From Meandrina meandrites (Eukaryota; Cnidaria; Anthozoa; Scleractinia; Meandrinidae), in NCBI GenBank assembly GCA_963693305.1, contig OY855913.1, positions 12,636,701 through 12,700,700 on the forward strand: a stretch of 64,000 nt of DNA, in the 5' to 3' direction. A program made the translations under genes and the position numbers. This document shows, in pieces, positions 35,701 through 47,340 of the stretch; within the stretch, counting starts at the first letter, position 1; each line of letters starts with the position of its first letter. Under the pieces are notes generated by a model that was given only the letters and a program-made list of their open reading frames with translations, ran no database searches and had not been told where the DNA came from.

Positions 35701-36981
35701 GGTCAAATGAAAGCGGACTATATCGGCAAGATGTATTGGACATTGCTGTTCTCATCAAAAAAAAACAGCCAAATAGCCAGTGAAAGATGCTAGTAGTTTG
35801 AAGAAACAGTCGACACAGCCCGTTTACTTCATGAACAACTCAAGAGATACTTCTTTCTGAAGGTAGGATCACTCAAACCGCAGTTAGCATTAGTGTCAAG
35901 TATGGGCTGTGGTGATAATGACAATAATTGGACATCTCGTCCTCATCTTAGAATACATTTTGGTTCCTGAAAAAACAATCCTCAACAATAGCGATATTTC
36001 TACAAAACAATCTTTATTTCATGAACTTTCTAAAAGATCAATTTTAAAGCCCATTAGTTAAGGTGAAAATAGTGAAAACGCATTTCATGTTAAGAGATTC
36101 GGGCTGTGTGTTACATGTGACATGCGAAAAACACATAATTTGGGCATTTTTTGGGCATTTTTTGGGCTTAGTTTTACATGCTTAAAAGCTGCTGCGAATC
36201 TTCATTGTCAGAGGATATTGGCCAATGCCATTTTCTATTGTTACAAGTCTATTGTTTGTTGTCTTCATTGAAAGAAGTATTTTTAGCTCGTCACGCAATC
36301 TTTTGTTTTGACCACAATTCACGGACTTGATCACGACAGCAGCTTCTCAAGACTTCAGACAGGAAAATGGTAATGTACAATATTGCTTCGAACTTAAATG
36401 GAATTTTTAGAAGGATCGGTAAAGCCACTTAGTGAAAAATTGACTGCAAAAAGCCGTCGGGCTAAAATTAAACTTACACTTTAGCGTGAATAATGCAGGA
36501 TCTCACGCCTTCAATATAATGCAGAATTTTGAAGCTTTGATACATTAGTAGCTACATCTTGAAATGAGAATTAATCTAAGACAAAACTTCCTTCAAGTTT
36601 CTTTCATTTGCCCAGTTTACGTTTGGAATTTTAGGCTTCTGAAGCGTATTGATTTCAAAAGCACATGGTGACATCTGATATGCAGCGTGCGGCCGACTTA
36701 CTGTACCATCGCATTGTTGTTTATTTAATAATTGTGTTCAGTTTACGACCTTTTACATGCAAAGATTTACTACAGTACTTCGGAAAATGCAAACAAGTAT
36801 TTTTTTGTTATTAGTTATAGTGATGGATAGCATAAAAAGCAATCTGAGTGTTAATTTTGTGGAAGGAATTCAGTAGTTTTCCGCTATCTCACGGCAATCT
36901 CACGGCTTATCTCCAATTACCGCTTTTCTGTACCAAGATAATACCACTGGTGGTTAAATAAATGTCAGTGACAGTTATACA

Positions 36982-37208
36982 ACCAGATGGACACGTAGTC
37001 AAGAGGGCACTAGAGTGGAACCCACAGGGGAAGCGAAAGAGAGGGAGACCCCAACACAGCTGGAGACGCACGAGAATGGCAGAGTTGGCGGCGAAGCATG
37101 TTACGTGGAATGAGGCAAAAGGCACTGCACAAAATAGGGTTAGGTGGCGCGCGCTAGTTGAGGACCTATGTTCCACTTAGGAACGAAGAGGATTAAGTAA
37201 GTAAGTAA
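36982..37208 (+). mobile_element. 5'-truncated RTE-type LINE with (TAAG)n tail
   Basis: The frame to 37180 reads ALEWNPQGKRKRGRPQHSWR followed by RTRMAELAAKHVTWNEAKGT and RVRWRALVEDLCST. The GKRKRGRPxxxWRR...W.EA...A..R.RWR..V..LC pattern is the C-terminus of RTE-like LINE proteins. It is followed by a (TAAG)n tail. A perfect 12-bp target duplication GACAGTTATACA flanks it (36970-36981, 37209-37220). Confidence 0.88.
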
Positions 37209-37624
37209 GACAGTTATACAGAATGAAAACCTACCTTTCATATAAAGCAATGTGAGTGTTAATTTTGTGGAAGAAAAACAGTAGTTGTCCGCTATCTCAC
37301 GGCACCATGATTCGCAAATTATTATCCCCAGTTACCGCTGGTGGTGGTTAAATAAATGTCAGTGACAGTTGTACAGAATGAAAGCCTACCTTTCACCAGA
37401 GTGTTTCGAACTAGTGTTATATTTGCGAGTTGTTAAAATGACGCACGGAGGTGAAGAAATTTTTTTCACCGTCTTCAAGTTTGGTTTGGGATCAATTTAT
37501 CAAGGTTGATAATTAACATTTCAAACCATGAATTGGTCTTTCAGCGTGTCTAGGTGTAATAAACGTTTACTTCAGAAAAGAATTGTTTGTCTGAATTTAG
37601 TACGCATATGGTATATGCCAGGAA

Positions 37625-37659
37625 TTTTTTTTTTTTTTTTTTTTTTTGGGGGGGGGGGG
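37625..37659 (+). repeat. T23-G12 homopolymer junction
   Basis: Twenty-three T followed directly by twelve G; the length is probably unreliable in assembly. Confidence 0.85.
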
Positions 37660-38530
37660 TGGGTGAGCGCTAATAAAAGCCTTCTGGGCTGTGAGTCAAT
37701 GGGTTAGTGCATCACAAATCACTTTCAATACTAACATTTCCCCAACGCATACTGCATGCGAAATACCGGTAGTCAAATCTCGAAGAGATCTTTGATCTCT
37801 TTAGGTGCTTATAACTCAAAAAAGAGCACTTGACCCCTATTTATGTTTTGTTTCCTCAGAAACGAAATGGTATTGTTTTGGATTTGATGTGAACTATTTA
37901 CACTGTGGGGGCTACTATCCAATCAGAAGAACGCTCGTAACCACAATGTCAACACGTTATACTAGAGGCAAACAATCTCGTAAAAACATGTTCAACATTG
38001 AAATATCGGAAAGATAATCGTCAGCAAGACCAATAGAAATATCTGACGACTGCATTTAAGTTCGATTAAAAACAATGTATTAGTGAAAAATATAAAGAGA
38101 ACTCTTTTCGTGTTTAATTGCTAAGTAAACATTCTAGCCATATTCTGAGAAATAAGAAAATTCCCACCAATGAGAGCGCTTGCAAGCACAAACATGGACA
38201 CATGCCTTTACGTGTGTCGCTGACATGGAATGGCTAGGTAGATCCTTGTCATTCTTATCCTTCCGCGATATGGAAATGAAACACTATAATTTCTTTTTGA
38301 AATACAAAAGTGTATATTGTGTTTGTTTTAAACCTAGTGATAAGATTGTTTTGTTTTTCCTTTTGAATATTTATGTATCCAGTCCTTTTTTGGATTAAAT
38401 TCCTAGAAATGATTATTGATTATTGGTGTGGGTATTGTTTATTGCTTCTTGAATATGTTTAGCAACACCAAGAAATTCCCACTAACAAAAAATAACTAAA
38501 GACCATAAAATACATTTCAAGGCAACTCAC

Positions 38531-38585
38531 CTCCACAACATGGTTTAAAGTTACATCATGGTTTGACCACAGCCTTGAAACATCT
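38531..38585 (-). CDS. sbno: SBNO exon 2
   Basis: A 55-bp internal exon between acceptor CATTTTTAG and donor GAG|GTGAGT. Only one frame is open; it completes a split Lys with exon 1 and then reads DVSRLWSNHDVTLNHVVE. The exon ends in phase 0, matching exon 3. Its position in the protein corresponds to the stretch just before the acidic block in human SBNO1 (around MWINDMKMRSFSP), where a shared Trp-x-Asn pattern is the only visible similarity. The call therefore rests mainly on splice signals, phase agreement on both sides and order; sequence similarity is weak. The flanking introns are about 10 kb (upstream) and 8 kb (downstream). Confidence 0.6.
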
Positions 38586-38861
38586 CTAAAAATGAAGAAA
38601 TCAAGACAATAAATCATACCATTTAATCACGGCAACAATGTCCTGTAGTAGAGTTGACTGTTCAGCCCCTCAAGCTGCGACCATTTTGGTCCCCATGGCG
38701 AGTGAAAATAATATTTGGTGACTAAATCTTTTACACAGGTCGCCAATTTGGTGACCAGTGCTGCTGCAGTGCAAAGGGCTGGCTAGGCAGTTCATTTACT
38801 AAGCCAAGTAAATTTGACTGCAAACTTTTTAATTCCCCATTACAGCTAGAGTGTATTAAAT

Positions 38862-39210
38862 TTATGAGTTCGAGTTAGAAATTTCGAGTTTGAGTTAGAA
38901 TTAGAATTTCAATTTTGAGTTAAAATTTTGATTTCTAGTTAAAAGGAAGGGCCTGAAAAGTTACTGATTTCGCGATGAAAGACGAAAAAAGAAGAAAAAG
39001 AAAGAAAACGAAAAGCCCACAACATGGCGTGACATTTTCGCACTTGGTCACGCATAGTGTCGCCCTTAACAACAAATGAAAGCTAACCGCAAGCAAATAG
39101 GAGTGGAACTACCGGTAACCGCAAGCAAACCAGAGAGAAGCTAACTGCAAGCAACTCGATATTTTAACTTGAACTCGAAATTTCTAACTCGAACTCATGA
39201 AATCGACAGA
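38862..39210. mobile_element. 349-bp MITE with ATGAGTTCGAGTTAGAAATT ends
   Basis: The left end ATGAGTTCGAGTTAGAAATT is repeated as an exact inverse at the right end (AATTTCTAACTCGAACTCAT), and the match continues imperfectly inward. Confidence 0.72.
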
Positions 39211-39305
39211 CCCTTACAGCTATTTCAATCGGCTATCTTTCTTATCCATTTGCATTAACATTCTTCAAGGGATTTTAATTCAGCTCATCATGGTCCATGA
39301 TGTTA

Positions 39306-40188
39306 CCGTAAACCCCAGCAGATAAGCCACACCCTGAATTTAGCAACTTAAATTTTGGAAAAAATGTTTTTTAAAAGAGTCTTCAGAAGTCTTCTTCATC
39401 GAATGTAACTTGCTATATATTGCAATGAAATGGAATTGAACATCAAAGTCTTACCCACAATTTTAGCGTTTTAATATAATGAGCATCATTTCCTTTAAAT
39501 TTGACATATGATTGATCTTTTTCTTGTACTTGTTGACAGGTATTTCTTCATTCAACACTTTTTTCCACAGATTTTTGAGAACAAGAACGTGTGTGTTTAC
39601 GTTTGCCGAACATTCATAGCTTAGTAACCAGACATTAAATCAAACACATTGGGACTAGGCCGAGAACGATGTTTGTTTACTCAAGTTTCAAGATGGAGGA
39701 GGGAGATTTAACCAAGATTCTGCTGTTCGTGGCTATCTTGACCCACAAATACATGTAGATTTGACAGCCAACTGTCAAAGATAAACTTGTTGCACAAAGA
39801 GAGTTTTGTAATCAATTTGTCATCAAAGTGCTAAACAGCAAAGTTCAACCGCACGAATACTCGAGAATAGCATGGAATTTTCTCGCTCGTGGAGGCCGGG
39901 GATCGATATTTACTGTTGAAGTTTATTACAGGCTGTCAGCGATGCTGCAAACAGCTTTGTAGGGGAGTGGAAATTTTGTGCTGTGTGACGTTTTCCTGTT
40001 ATAGAAAAGCGTCCATAAACCACTTAAAGGATCTGCAAACGAGGGTTTCCATAAAAGTGTCAGTCCACTGAAGTGTACGGCACCTTTTTGAAATGTTCCC
40101 GCAGATAAGCGGCACCCCCTCTTACTGCCCCCGATTTTGAATGACGATTTTTGGAAAAAAGGTGCGGCTTATCTGCGGGCGTTTACGG
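39306..40188. mobile_element. Mariner-type element with CCGTAAAC ends, 883 bp
   Basis: The left end CCGTAAACCCCAGCAGATAA and the right end (reverse complement) CCGTAAACGCCCGCAGATAA are bordered by TA on both sides. It has no transposase frame. Confidence 0.78.
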
Positions 40189-40487
40189 TACTTCATGTAA
40201 GGTGGCATAGGTATCCTGCTTTAAAAACACTTTGCTTTTTGGGTACCAAAATTTTTCTTGTCGCCAGAAGGTGACTTCTGAAAAACCTCAGCCTGGACCA
40301 CTGCTGTTGTCAAAGTAAATAAAAGTTACTAAATTTGTTGTATAGTTGCAAACACCTTGCTGAACTGTTTGAAGCCCAGTGTCAGTGCTCCAAGCTCAAG
40401 AATTTTAGAAGTTGCCTTCTGGTGACTCCCTTTTGTAAAATGGTTGCCACTAAAAAAATTGGTTCACCAAAAGCAAAGCGTTTTTAA

Positions 40488-41318
40488 GGTGGCTCGACTG
40501 GATTTTTTAGGGACAACACCACTCAAGTTTGAGAACTAACCACATCGTCATTAACAATGCCATCGAAAAACGATCACCACAACTGAATTAGGTAAAGATA
40601 GAAATTTGTTATGACCAGTGTTATTTTGACATCGGAGTTGTCATAGCAACGTAACGACGTCATCACGTTTATCACTTTCGTTCGTATTGCACGGCACCAG
40701 GAGATTTTTTTAGAAATCGCTCAAGGGAGCATGTACCTCTATAGCTGCCTCGATGTTGGCAAAGTTTGAACAAATTCTGTAAGAGCGTTATCGAAATTAT
40801 TGAGGATGAAGTTTTGGGGGTTATAAATGCAGTAAAAAACATATTATAGAGATAACTGGGTTATATCTAAAGAACACGACGAGCTTTGGGAGTGTCGTTT
40901 CATCTTATAGTAGTTTGACATCATTTAAAATTGTGTATACAAAATTGATGGGGATTGCTACGGCCGATTGCAAAAAAAAAAACGGATTTGACGAGCGTGC
41001 ATTTCAGGTGCTCTTGTTGCCACTTTTGTATATAATTTGGTCTACACCTGCAAACGTGATAATTACTTAGAAACCGCTCGATGAATTTTTTCAAATAATT
41101 GTCAAACTAGAGGTTAGTTATCAGGTTATATGGACTGCAAGTTTCAAGGTCATTGAAAACATGTAAGACAATAAAATCGGGGCTCCAACTGTACCAATTT
41201 TTTCTCGCAGATTTTTTTATAAATGAGTGTCCTCATTATTCACGGGCATTGTATTCAACTTTCATTTTCATGTGCACGACTCAGCGGTGTTGTCCCTAAA
41301 AAATCCAGTCGAGCCACC
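40488..41318. mobile_element. 831-bp TTAA-flanked element with GGTGGCTCGACTGG ends
   Basis: GGTGGCTCGACTGGATTTTT at the left is mirrored exactly at the right; TTAA borders both ends (40484-40487, 41319-41322). The uninterrupted target is preserved in the related copy at 45390-45420. There is no transposase frame, so it is non-autonomous; TTAA fits piggyBac- or Kolobok-type mobilisation. Confidence 0.85.
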
Positions 41319-42132
41319 TTAAAGGACACCTTATGTTACCTTACATGAAGTAATACCACTGACCATGATGAGCCACATTAAAATTGTCCAAAGAACGTTT
41401 GACAAAGTTATTTTCGTTTGTATTGAAGAGTTTTTGTTGTTGAATTGTTTCAATTATCATTCAGAAAAGTAAATAAAAGATTGAAGAAACAGGTAAGGAA
41501 GATAAACATGTTAAACACAGAGCGAGCCTATAAAAAGGCCCCATCTAGCACTTTGTTGGCTTCAATTTTAAAAAGTCGTGTCAGAGTAACGGTCGTGAAA
41601 GAGAAGAGCTCCGCAAATTTTGCTTTTTAAATGCGTTCCCAGTTCATTTATATGGAATTGACAAGCTAATATACAATATAAACTACCAATAATTCTTTCC
41701 ATACAAGCTAAAAGAAAAGTTAAACAGAATTTATGCAATAATCCCGAAAATTCAAAATTGATGTCCACCACGCACAAACACGGTTACATGAAAGCTCAAA
41801 CAGATAATGCGGAACACAACAATGACAATCGTTTCAGTATTTTGTTTTTATGGGTCAAGGATTCAAACAACAAAGATAACAATGCTTGGAAAAATTCTCT
41901 ACATTTCGAAATTTGGCGAACTAGGAGCTACGCTCTTTACAAACGTTCTTGTTATACTATCGTGAAACGGGAACAATCACCAAATTCAATTTTGAAGTGA
42001 CAAAATTCAAAACTACAAGTTTCGTTTGCTCTTTGGCTAGCTTTTATGCGACATATCCTCCACTAAAACCTTAGTTTTCAGCAATAAGCGGATTAAGATT
42101 TCAGAAAATGAATTTATAAATATTTATTAAGC

Positions 42133-42157
42133 GATGACGTCATAGAATGACGTCATC
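42133..42157. promoter_or_regulatory. Two CRE sites in a perfect palindrome
   Basis: GATGACGTCA, TAGAA, TGACGTCATC: two TGACGTCA elements (CREB/ATF consensus) in a perfect 10-bp-arm inverted repeat. Confidence 0.5.
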
Positions 42158-42357
42158 GGTTAATGCTGTAAAGCGGAAAAGCGATGGAATTTATGGTGTT
42201 ACGGTGTGAGTGTGATTACTCCCTGAATTGAACCGAAGAGCATTGGGAACTAGGTGCATGGTTTGTGTTCTTGTTCTTGTCGTCGTGCGAGTGGACGGGA
42301 TCTGTTGTCTGTTGCAATCGACCGATCTTCCTAGAACCAAATAGAATTTGGAACTAA

Positions 42358-42967
42358 CTTCAGGGATAAACGTCAGTAGAAAAGAATTTAAGTAAAACTC
42401 AACAAGAAATCACGGCGTAGAACTCAAAGCAAAATACTCCCGGGCAGTTAGAAAGGACCGATTCTATGTATAAACGAAAGAAACAAATTATATTTGATAT
42501 GTTTTATTATATTTAGTAAACAGAAATCTTTACATTTTTTAAAAGAAAAGGGCTAAACATTTTCAAGACAGCGTTTGACCTTGTATCGTATGTCGTCAGT
42601 ATCGGATGTCGCGCTACAAGATAACACAGCTTTTGTCAAACAGTCATTCAACACAGAAGTTGTTCAGGAATAAACGTCAGTAGAAAAGAAATCAAGTTTA
42701 ACTCAACAAGAAAGCACTGCGTAGAACTTAAAGCAAAATACTCCCGGGCAGTTAGAAAGGATTAATTCTAAGTATAAGTGAAAGAGACTAATTATATTTG
42801 ATGTGTTTTATAAGATTTAGTAAACAGAAATCTTTAATTTTTTTTAAAACAAAAGGGCTCAACAATTTCAAGACAGCGTTTGACCTTGTATCATATGTCG
42901 TCAGTATCAGATATCTCCCTGCAACATAACGCAACTTTTGTCGAACAATCATTCAACACAGAAGTTG
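42358..42967 (+). repeat. Tandem duplication of about 305 bp
   Basis: Two adjacent units, each beginning near AAACGTCAGTAGAAAAGAA and ending CAACACAGAAGTTGT, with moderate divergence. Confidence 0.82.
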
Positions 42968-43479
42968 TCAGCTATTTTTATTAACTTTCTTGAAATTTTC
43001 TGTCAAATTTCCTGAAAATTCTTAAAGACCCCTTGTGAAACGTCATCGCTTCTGCATGCATTGCGTGCCGTTTATTTGTTTACTTGCAACGCATTTATCC
43101 AATGTAATTGTATTCATTATCGGCGCTAAGCTCAGGTTGCTTGCAGGCAGGAAATTCCATGATTTCGCAGAACAGTGACTGATAGCTACAGGTATCTTTC
43201 ACTATTTCTAAACCTCGCTTTTGATTGTTTGCACCCAAACAACAAAACACAGAATTTTATACACAAGAATCTTGATGCTATTTCTTGTACTGCTTTGACT
43301 CTATTTTTAGTTTAGAAAACGAGATCAGTTTGGATCACGCCATATCAAAAGCCAGTTGATTGCATTTCCCAACCAATGAAATCGTCTCATTGGAATTTGT
43401 GAATTGGAATTTGTGGCAGGCTGAACAGTTCAGCCTCGTTATATAGGATCGCTCTGTGTTTAAATCTTGTACAGTTCAG

Positions 43480-43745
43480 GTAAATAATGGAAAAGTAAAA
43501 TCAAACAATACAATTAAGATAAGTAAGATAGGGGATTGAAATAGTTGTAATGGAAAATTTTTCAAATTTGTTTGGCAAAGTAATTGAACTGCAAAAAACA
43601 TTGTTGATGCATAGCCAGCCCTTTGCACTGCACTGGTTGCCAAATTGGTGACCTGAGTGTGTGGAAAATTTAGTCGCCAAATTTTATTTTCACTCGCAAT
43701 GGCGATCAAAATGGTCGCAACTTGGAGCGCTGAGTGTCCAGGACT
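43480..43745 (-). repeat. R3 repeat, inverted copy
   Basis: Reverse complement of the 45085-45210 segment (GCGACCATTTTGGTCGCCAT). Together they bracket 43746-45084. Confidence 0.65.
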
Positions 43746-44289
43746 CCACAATCAGATTGACACAGAGCCAGAAGCAATGCAATACTAAAATTCAAATGGA
43801 TTAGAGGATACACTCCACAAAATGGAACCTAGAAACAACACTGAAGACAACTACTTTGTTTTGTGGAACAAAATAATTACTTTTAATTAGCCAGGATTCT
43901 TACCAATAATTGTTTTCCATGGCTTTCAAGTCTTGGAAAAACATCCAGAATTTCCAGGACCAATACAAACCCTATATTAGTCACTATCACACCCCTATCA
44001 GCTTTTTTAGCATCAACATGTCCTGACACCATTTTCACTATTTTGACATATTTTCCTCATATTTTTTTGCCAAATTTCTTCACTTTGTGCTATGATTTAA
44101 GTCCACTTGGCTGTAACACAAGCACAGGAGGAGGCACAATCTTCAAGAGACCTGCAATTTTTTGCATGGATAATTCAACATTTCTGACAATGGCATTGAA
44201 TCAGAGATTGATCTGAATGACCAATTTAATCAGAAATCTGAAAGCAATCGCAGGCTGGAGTTTTTCAACGTTACATTTATGATTTACAA

Positions 44290-45060
44290 CCAGAACAATA
44301 CATGCCCAGGGCTCAAAGCTAAGGACCAGCTGGTCACATTACGCCACTAGTTTTTTAAATGTGTGCCTGAAAAACCCTATGTGGTTGCAATTACACTCCC
44401 AAAACAGGCAGAGTTCAGTGTGACTGAAATCGCTTTTCCCTGCTCCCTGAGCACTCCTTATACACTGTCTGGTGACAGTGTGAGCTTGACACAAAGAAGC
44501 CAAATGTGGATATACTGTAACTTTAATTCTAAATAATAAAGTTACATTGTTTTCCTCGCCAGTCGCATCAGTGTGCTTTTATTGACCTTTCCGGATGGTT
44601 TCTTTGAGTTTCAACCAAGTTTTATCGTTCCGCCACGTTAAATCCCGTCCCAGACTATTTTCCATTTAGATACAACTCTGCTGACACATGGGAGTGAAGA
44701 ATTCTTACAAATCTTTCCATCATGGTTTTTGTGAGTTCAACATCAAAGGGCTACCCGAGGGATCAAGTATGTCTATAACACCCAAAACCAAAACACAGAG
44801 AGGTTGTTTTTCTTCTGTTGTTTTGGCGAATACTATGTCAGCCTCTAATACAATTGAAGTCACAAATGAAGCGGCCAAGCCAGCGAATAAAATACTTACA
44901 ATTTACAAGGTTCAGTTATCAGGTACTCAGGTTTTAGGTACTCGTTCAGGCACTCCCAGTATTTTAAGCTGTGTTCCTAAATGTTTTAGCTACGCAAATA
45001 AAAAATGAGACCTGGTAGCAGTGTTTCCAAAGCCAAAAGTAAACTTTTGAGCCCTGAGTC
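44290..45060 (+). repeat. Dispersed repeat, second copy of 1330-2190
   Basis: Shares AAAACAGGCAGAGTTCAGTG and many other stretches with 1330-2190. Confidence 0.65.
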
Positions 45061-45074
45061 TCAATGTATACCTG

Positions 45075-45520
45075 TTTATACAGTGCTTCAAGCTGCGACC
45101 ATTTTGGTCGCCATGGCGAGTGGAAATAAAATTTGGCGACTAAATTTTCCACACAGGTCGCCAATTTGGCGACCAGTGTAATGCAAAGGGCTGGCTACAC
45201 ATCAACATGTTTTGCATGTTTATCTTCCTTACCTGTTTCTTTAATCTTTTATTTACTTTTCTGCATGATAATTGGAACAGTTCAACAAAAAAACTCTTCA
45301 ACGCAAACGAAAATAACTACGTTGGAACGTTCTTACAACGATTTTGATTCGGCTCATAATGGTCAGCAGTATTACCTCATGTAAGGCAACATAAGGTGTC
45401 CTGCTTTAAAAACGCTTTGATTTTTGGCAACCAAAATGTTTCTAGTGGCGACCATTTTACAAAAGAAAGTCGCCAAAAGGCGACTTCTGAAAAACTTGAG
45501 CTTGAAGCACTGTTATAAAT
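45075..45520 (+). repeat. R3 repeat, uninterrupted copy (empty site)
   Basis: Contains AAGGTGTCCTGCTTTAAAAACGCT at 45391-45414, the sequence that is split by the TTAA element at 40488-41318 in the other copy. Confidence 0.7.
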
Positions 45521-45709
45521 ATTTAATTTTGGTTCTCATGAAATACCTGAAACTAAAAGGCATCCTTCACCACCAGCATATACAACAGATAGATCTTCCA
45601 ACTAGAAATTAAGGTGAAATTTTAACAGGAGTATATCTTCTTCTTTCATTAAGGTTACCATACATGTATACCTTCTGATCGACAATTTTTCCTGAAATCA
45701 GATTTTTAG

Positions 45710-45968
45710 ATCCAAGTTATAGTCCAAGTGTGATCTTTCATTTTAAAAAAAGAGTTTTGAAAAAGAGTGAATATTGGCAGAGAAATGAGCATATTTCATT
45801 TTTGACTGGAAGTAAAAATACTTCTTTTGATTGAAGTGTATGCACTCAACTGAGGCAGTTTCCGCGTGTTTTAGCCCTATTTGCAAAATGTTTTGTATCC
45901 CTTTATTGCAATTGAATATGACAAAATGCCAAGACGTTTTTTTTAGCGCTTGGGGCCCAGAAACCAAA
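45710..45968 (+). repeat. 259-bp segmental duplicate, copy 1
   Basis: Near-identical to 46691-46949, 981 bp downstream; I count two clear differences (TTGGGGCCC versus TTGAAGCCC). Confidence 0.88.
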
Positions 45969-46650
45969 GAACAAATCAAATTAGCAAAATACTAAATTTG
46001 CTTTGACTTGTAACCTTCAAAAGGCAACTTAGGCGCTCGTGTTTCGAGGTTCCTTAAAGATTGGCATTTCATTCTACTACATGTACAAAATGGTTTTTAT
46101 AGATTGAAAACCAGCTCATTAAGCTTTAATTTGATATAGGATTTTAGCTATCTACAATTTATTCAGACTGCGCTATATCGTTTAGACGCGAGACACAGTG
46201 CAGCAGAGTGAAACCTTTGGAAATGGCACAAGTCACTTGAATCACAAACCTCTGACGAACCAGAATAACATCATTTGTTAATTTCACTTTACCTTCCCAG
46301 GCAGATTCAGTCTAAACTACAGATCTCAGACAATTCATCTTTGCTTGAATATTTAACTCTGCTTACTGTAAATTTCTTGAGTGCATTTCACCCTGAAAAT
46401 CGTAACAATTTTGGGAAAATTCCAACTATACAAGGTGAACTCTACTTAAGCTGTTTGAGTTTTACATCAAGAAAGCAGATATTTTTCTTGGAAGAGCGGA
46501 TATTGTGTGTTTTTTACGATGCTGGGTACAGGTCTAGTCCCTGAAAACACCAAAAGAAGACTCATCCAATTGAAGATTGGGCTCACCTCAGATCCAATAG
46601 CGAAGCGCACTATTACTAAAAATAGATTTGTCAGCGTGAGATCCATGACA

Positions 46651-46991
46651 CCCCCCGCACAGAGTCAGACAAACACTGCGATCAAAATAAATCCAAGTTA
46701 TAGTCCAAGTGTGATCTTTCATTTTAAAAAAAGAGTTTTGAAAAAGAGTGAATATTGGCAGAGAAATGAGCATATTTCATTTTTGACTGGAAGTAAAAAT
46801 ACTTCTTTTGATTGAAGTGTATGCACTCAACTGAGGCAGTTTCCGCGTGTTTTAGCCCTATTTGCAAAATGTTTTGTATCCCTTTATTGCAATTGAATAT
46901 GACAAAATGCCAAGACGTTTTTTTTAGCGCTTGAAGCCCAGAAACCAAAACCCCCCGCACAGAGTCAGACAAACACTGCGATCAAAATAAA
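46651..46991 (+). repeat. 259-bp duplicate, copy 2, between 41-bp direct repeats
   Basis: A 41-bp sequence starting CCCCCCGCACAGAGTCAGAC occurs at 46651-46691 and again at 46951-46991, exactly 300 bp apart. Between them lies the second 259-bp copy. Confidence 0.85.
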
Positions 46992-47079
46992 GCAAATATA
47001 TGAGCGGGAGCCACGGTTGTGAACCTAAAAGCGAGAATTTTAGTCAATTCTTCGGTTTATCGTTCTAGAAATAAGAGAA

Positions 47080-47340
47080 ATGGTGGGCACTAAACACTGC
47101 TGTTGGGGTGAGTGCAAAACAGAACAAAGATCCAGACAAATGGCCAAAATCGCTAAAAGAGTTGGAGAATTCGGGGCAAAAAGTATTCATTCCTGAATTG
47201 ATAGACTTGAATAATGGTAGATATGAAACACGTTGCTTTGTTAAGTGTAAACAGATTCAAGGTTTTGAGAAAAAAAAAACAAAATTGATGAACTATTCAA
47301 GGATCCGCAATGACGTTCCACTACAAAATTACTCTTGATG
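47080..47340 (+). pseudogene. Frame-broken THAP-like zinc-finger relic
   Basis: The first frame starts MVGTKHCCWGECK; after a frame change it continues DPDKWPKSLKELENSGQKVF. The two parts together resemble the start of THAP-type zinc fingers found in many cnidarian transposon-related proteins (short N-terminus, C-x(2-4)-C, then a W/P-rich loop). The expected FPK motif and the second metal-binding pair (C..H) are not visible. The call is tentative. Confidence 0.45.

Larger units (their letters stand above)
36175..37790 (+). repeat. Dispersed repeat R1, copy B
   Basis: Long matches to 25230-27040, including a part where copy A carries the 852-bp element. An internal ~380-bp segment (GCTATCTCACGGC...AATGTCAGTGACAGTT) is duplicated in tandem, and an RTE insertion interrupts the first unit. 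Confidence 0.75.
30449..38530 (-). other. SBNO intron 2 (about 8 kb), contains the BEN gene
   Basis: Apart from the BEN gene and listed repeats, 32880-34310 and 35700-36170 show no feature I can support. Confidence 0.75.
38640..41640 (+). repeat. Composite repeat R3 (GGTCGCCAATTTGG), twice interrupted
   Basis: Segments 38640-38860, 39211-39305, 40189-40487 and 41319-41640 belong to one repeat that also occurs at 43480-43745 (inverted) and 45075-45520. Three DNA elements have landed in it. Confidence 0.65.

Noticed and set aside
44688..45008. 106-codon frame
   Set aside because: It lies within a dispersed repeat whose other copy (1330-2190) does not keep the frame.
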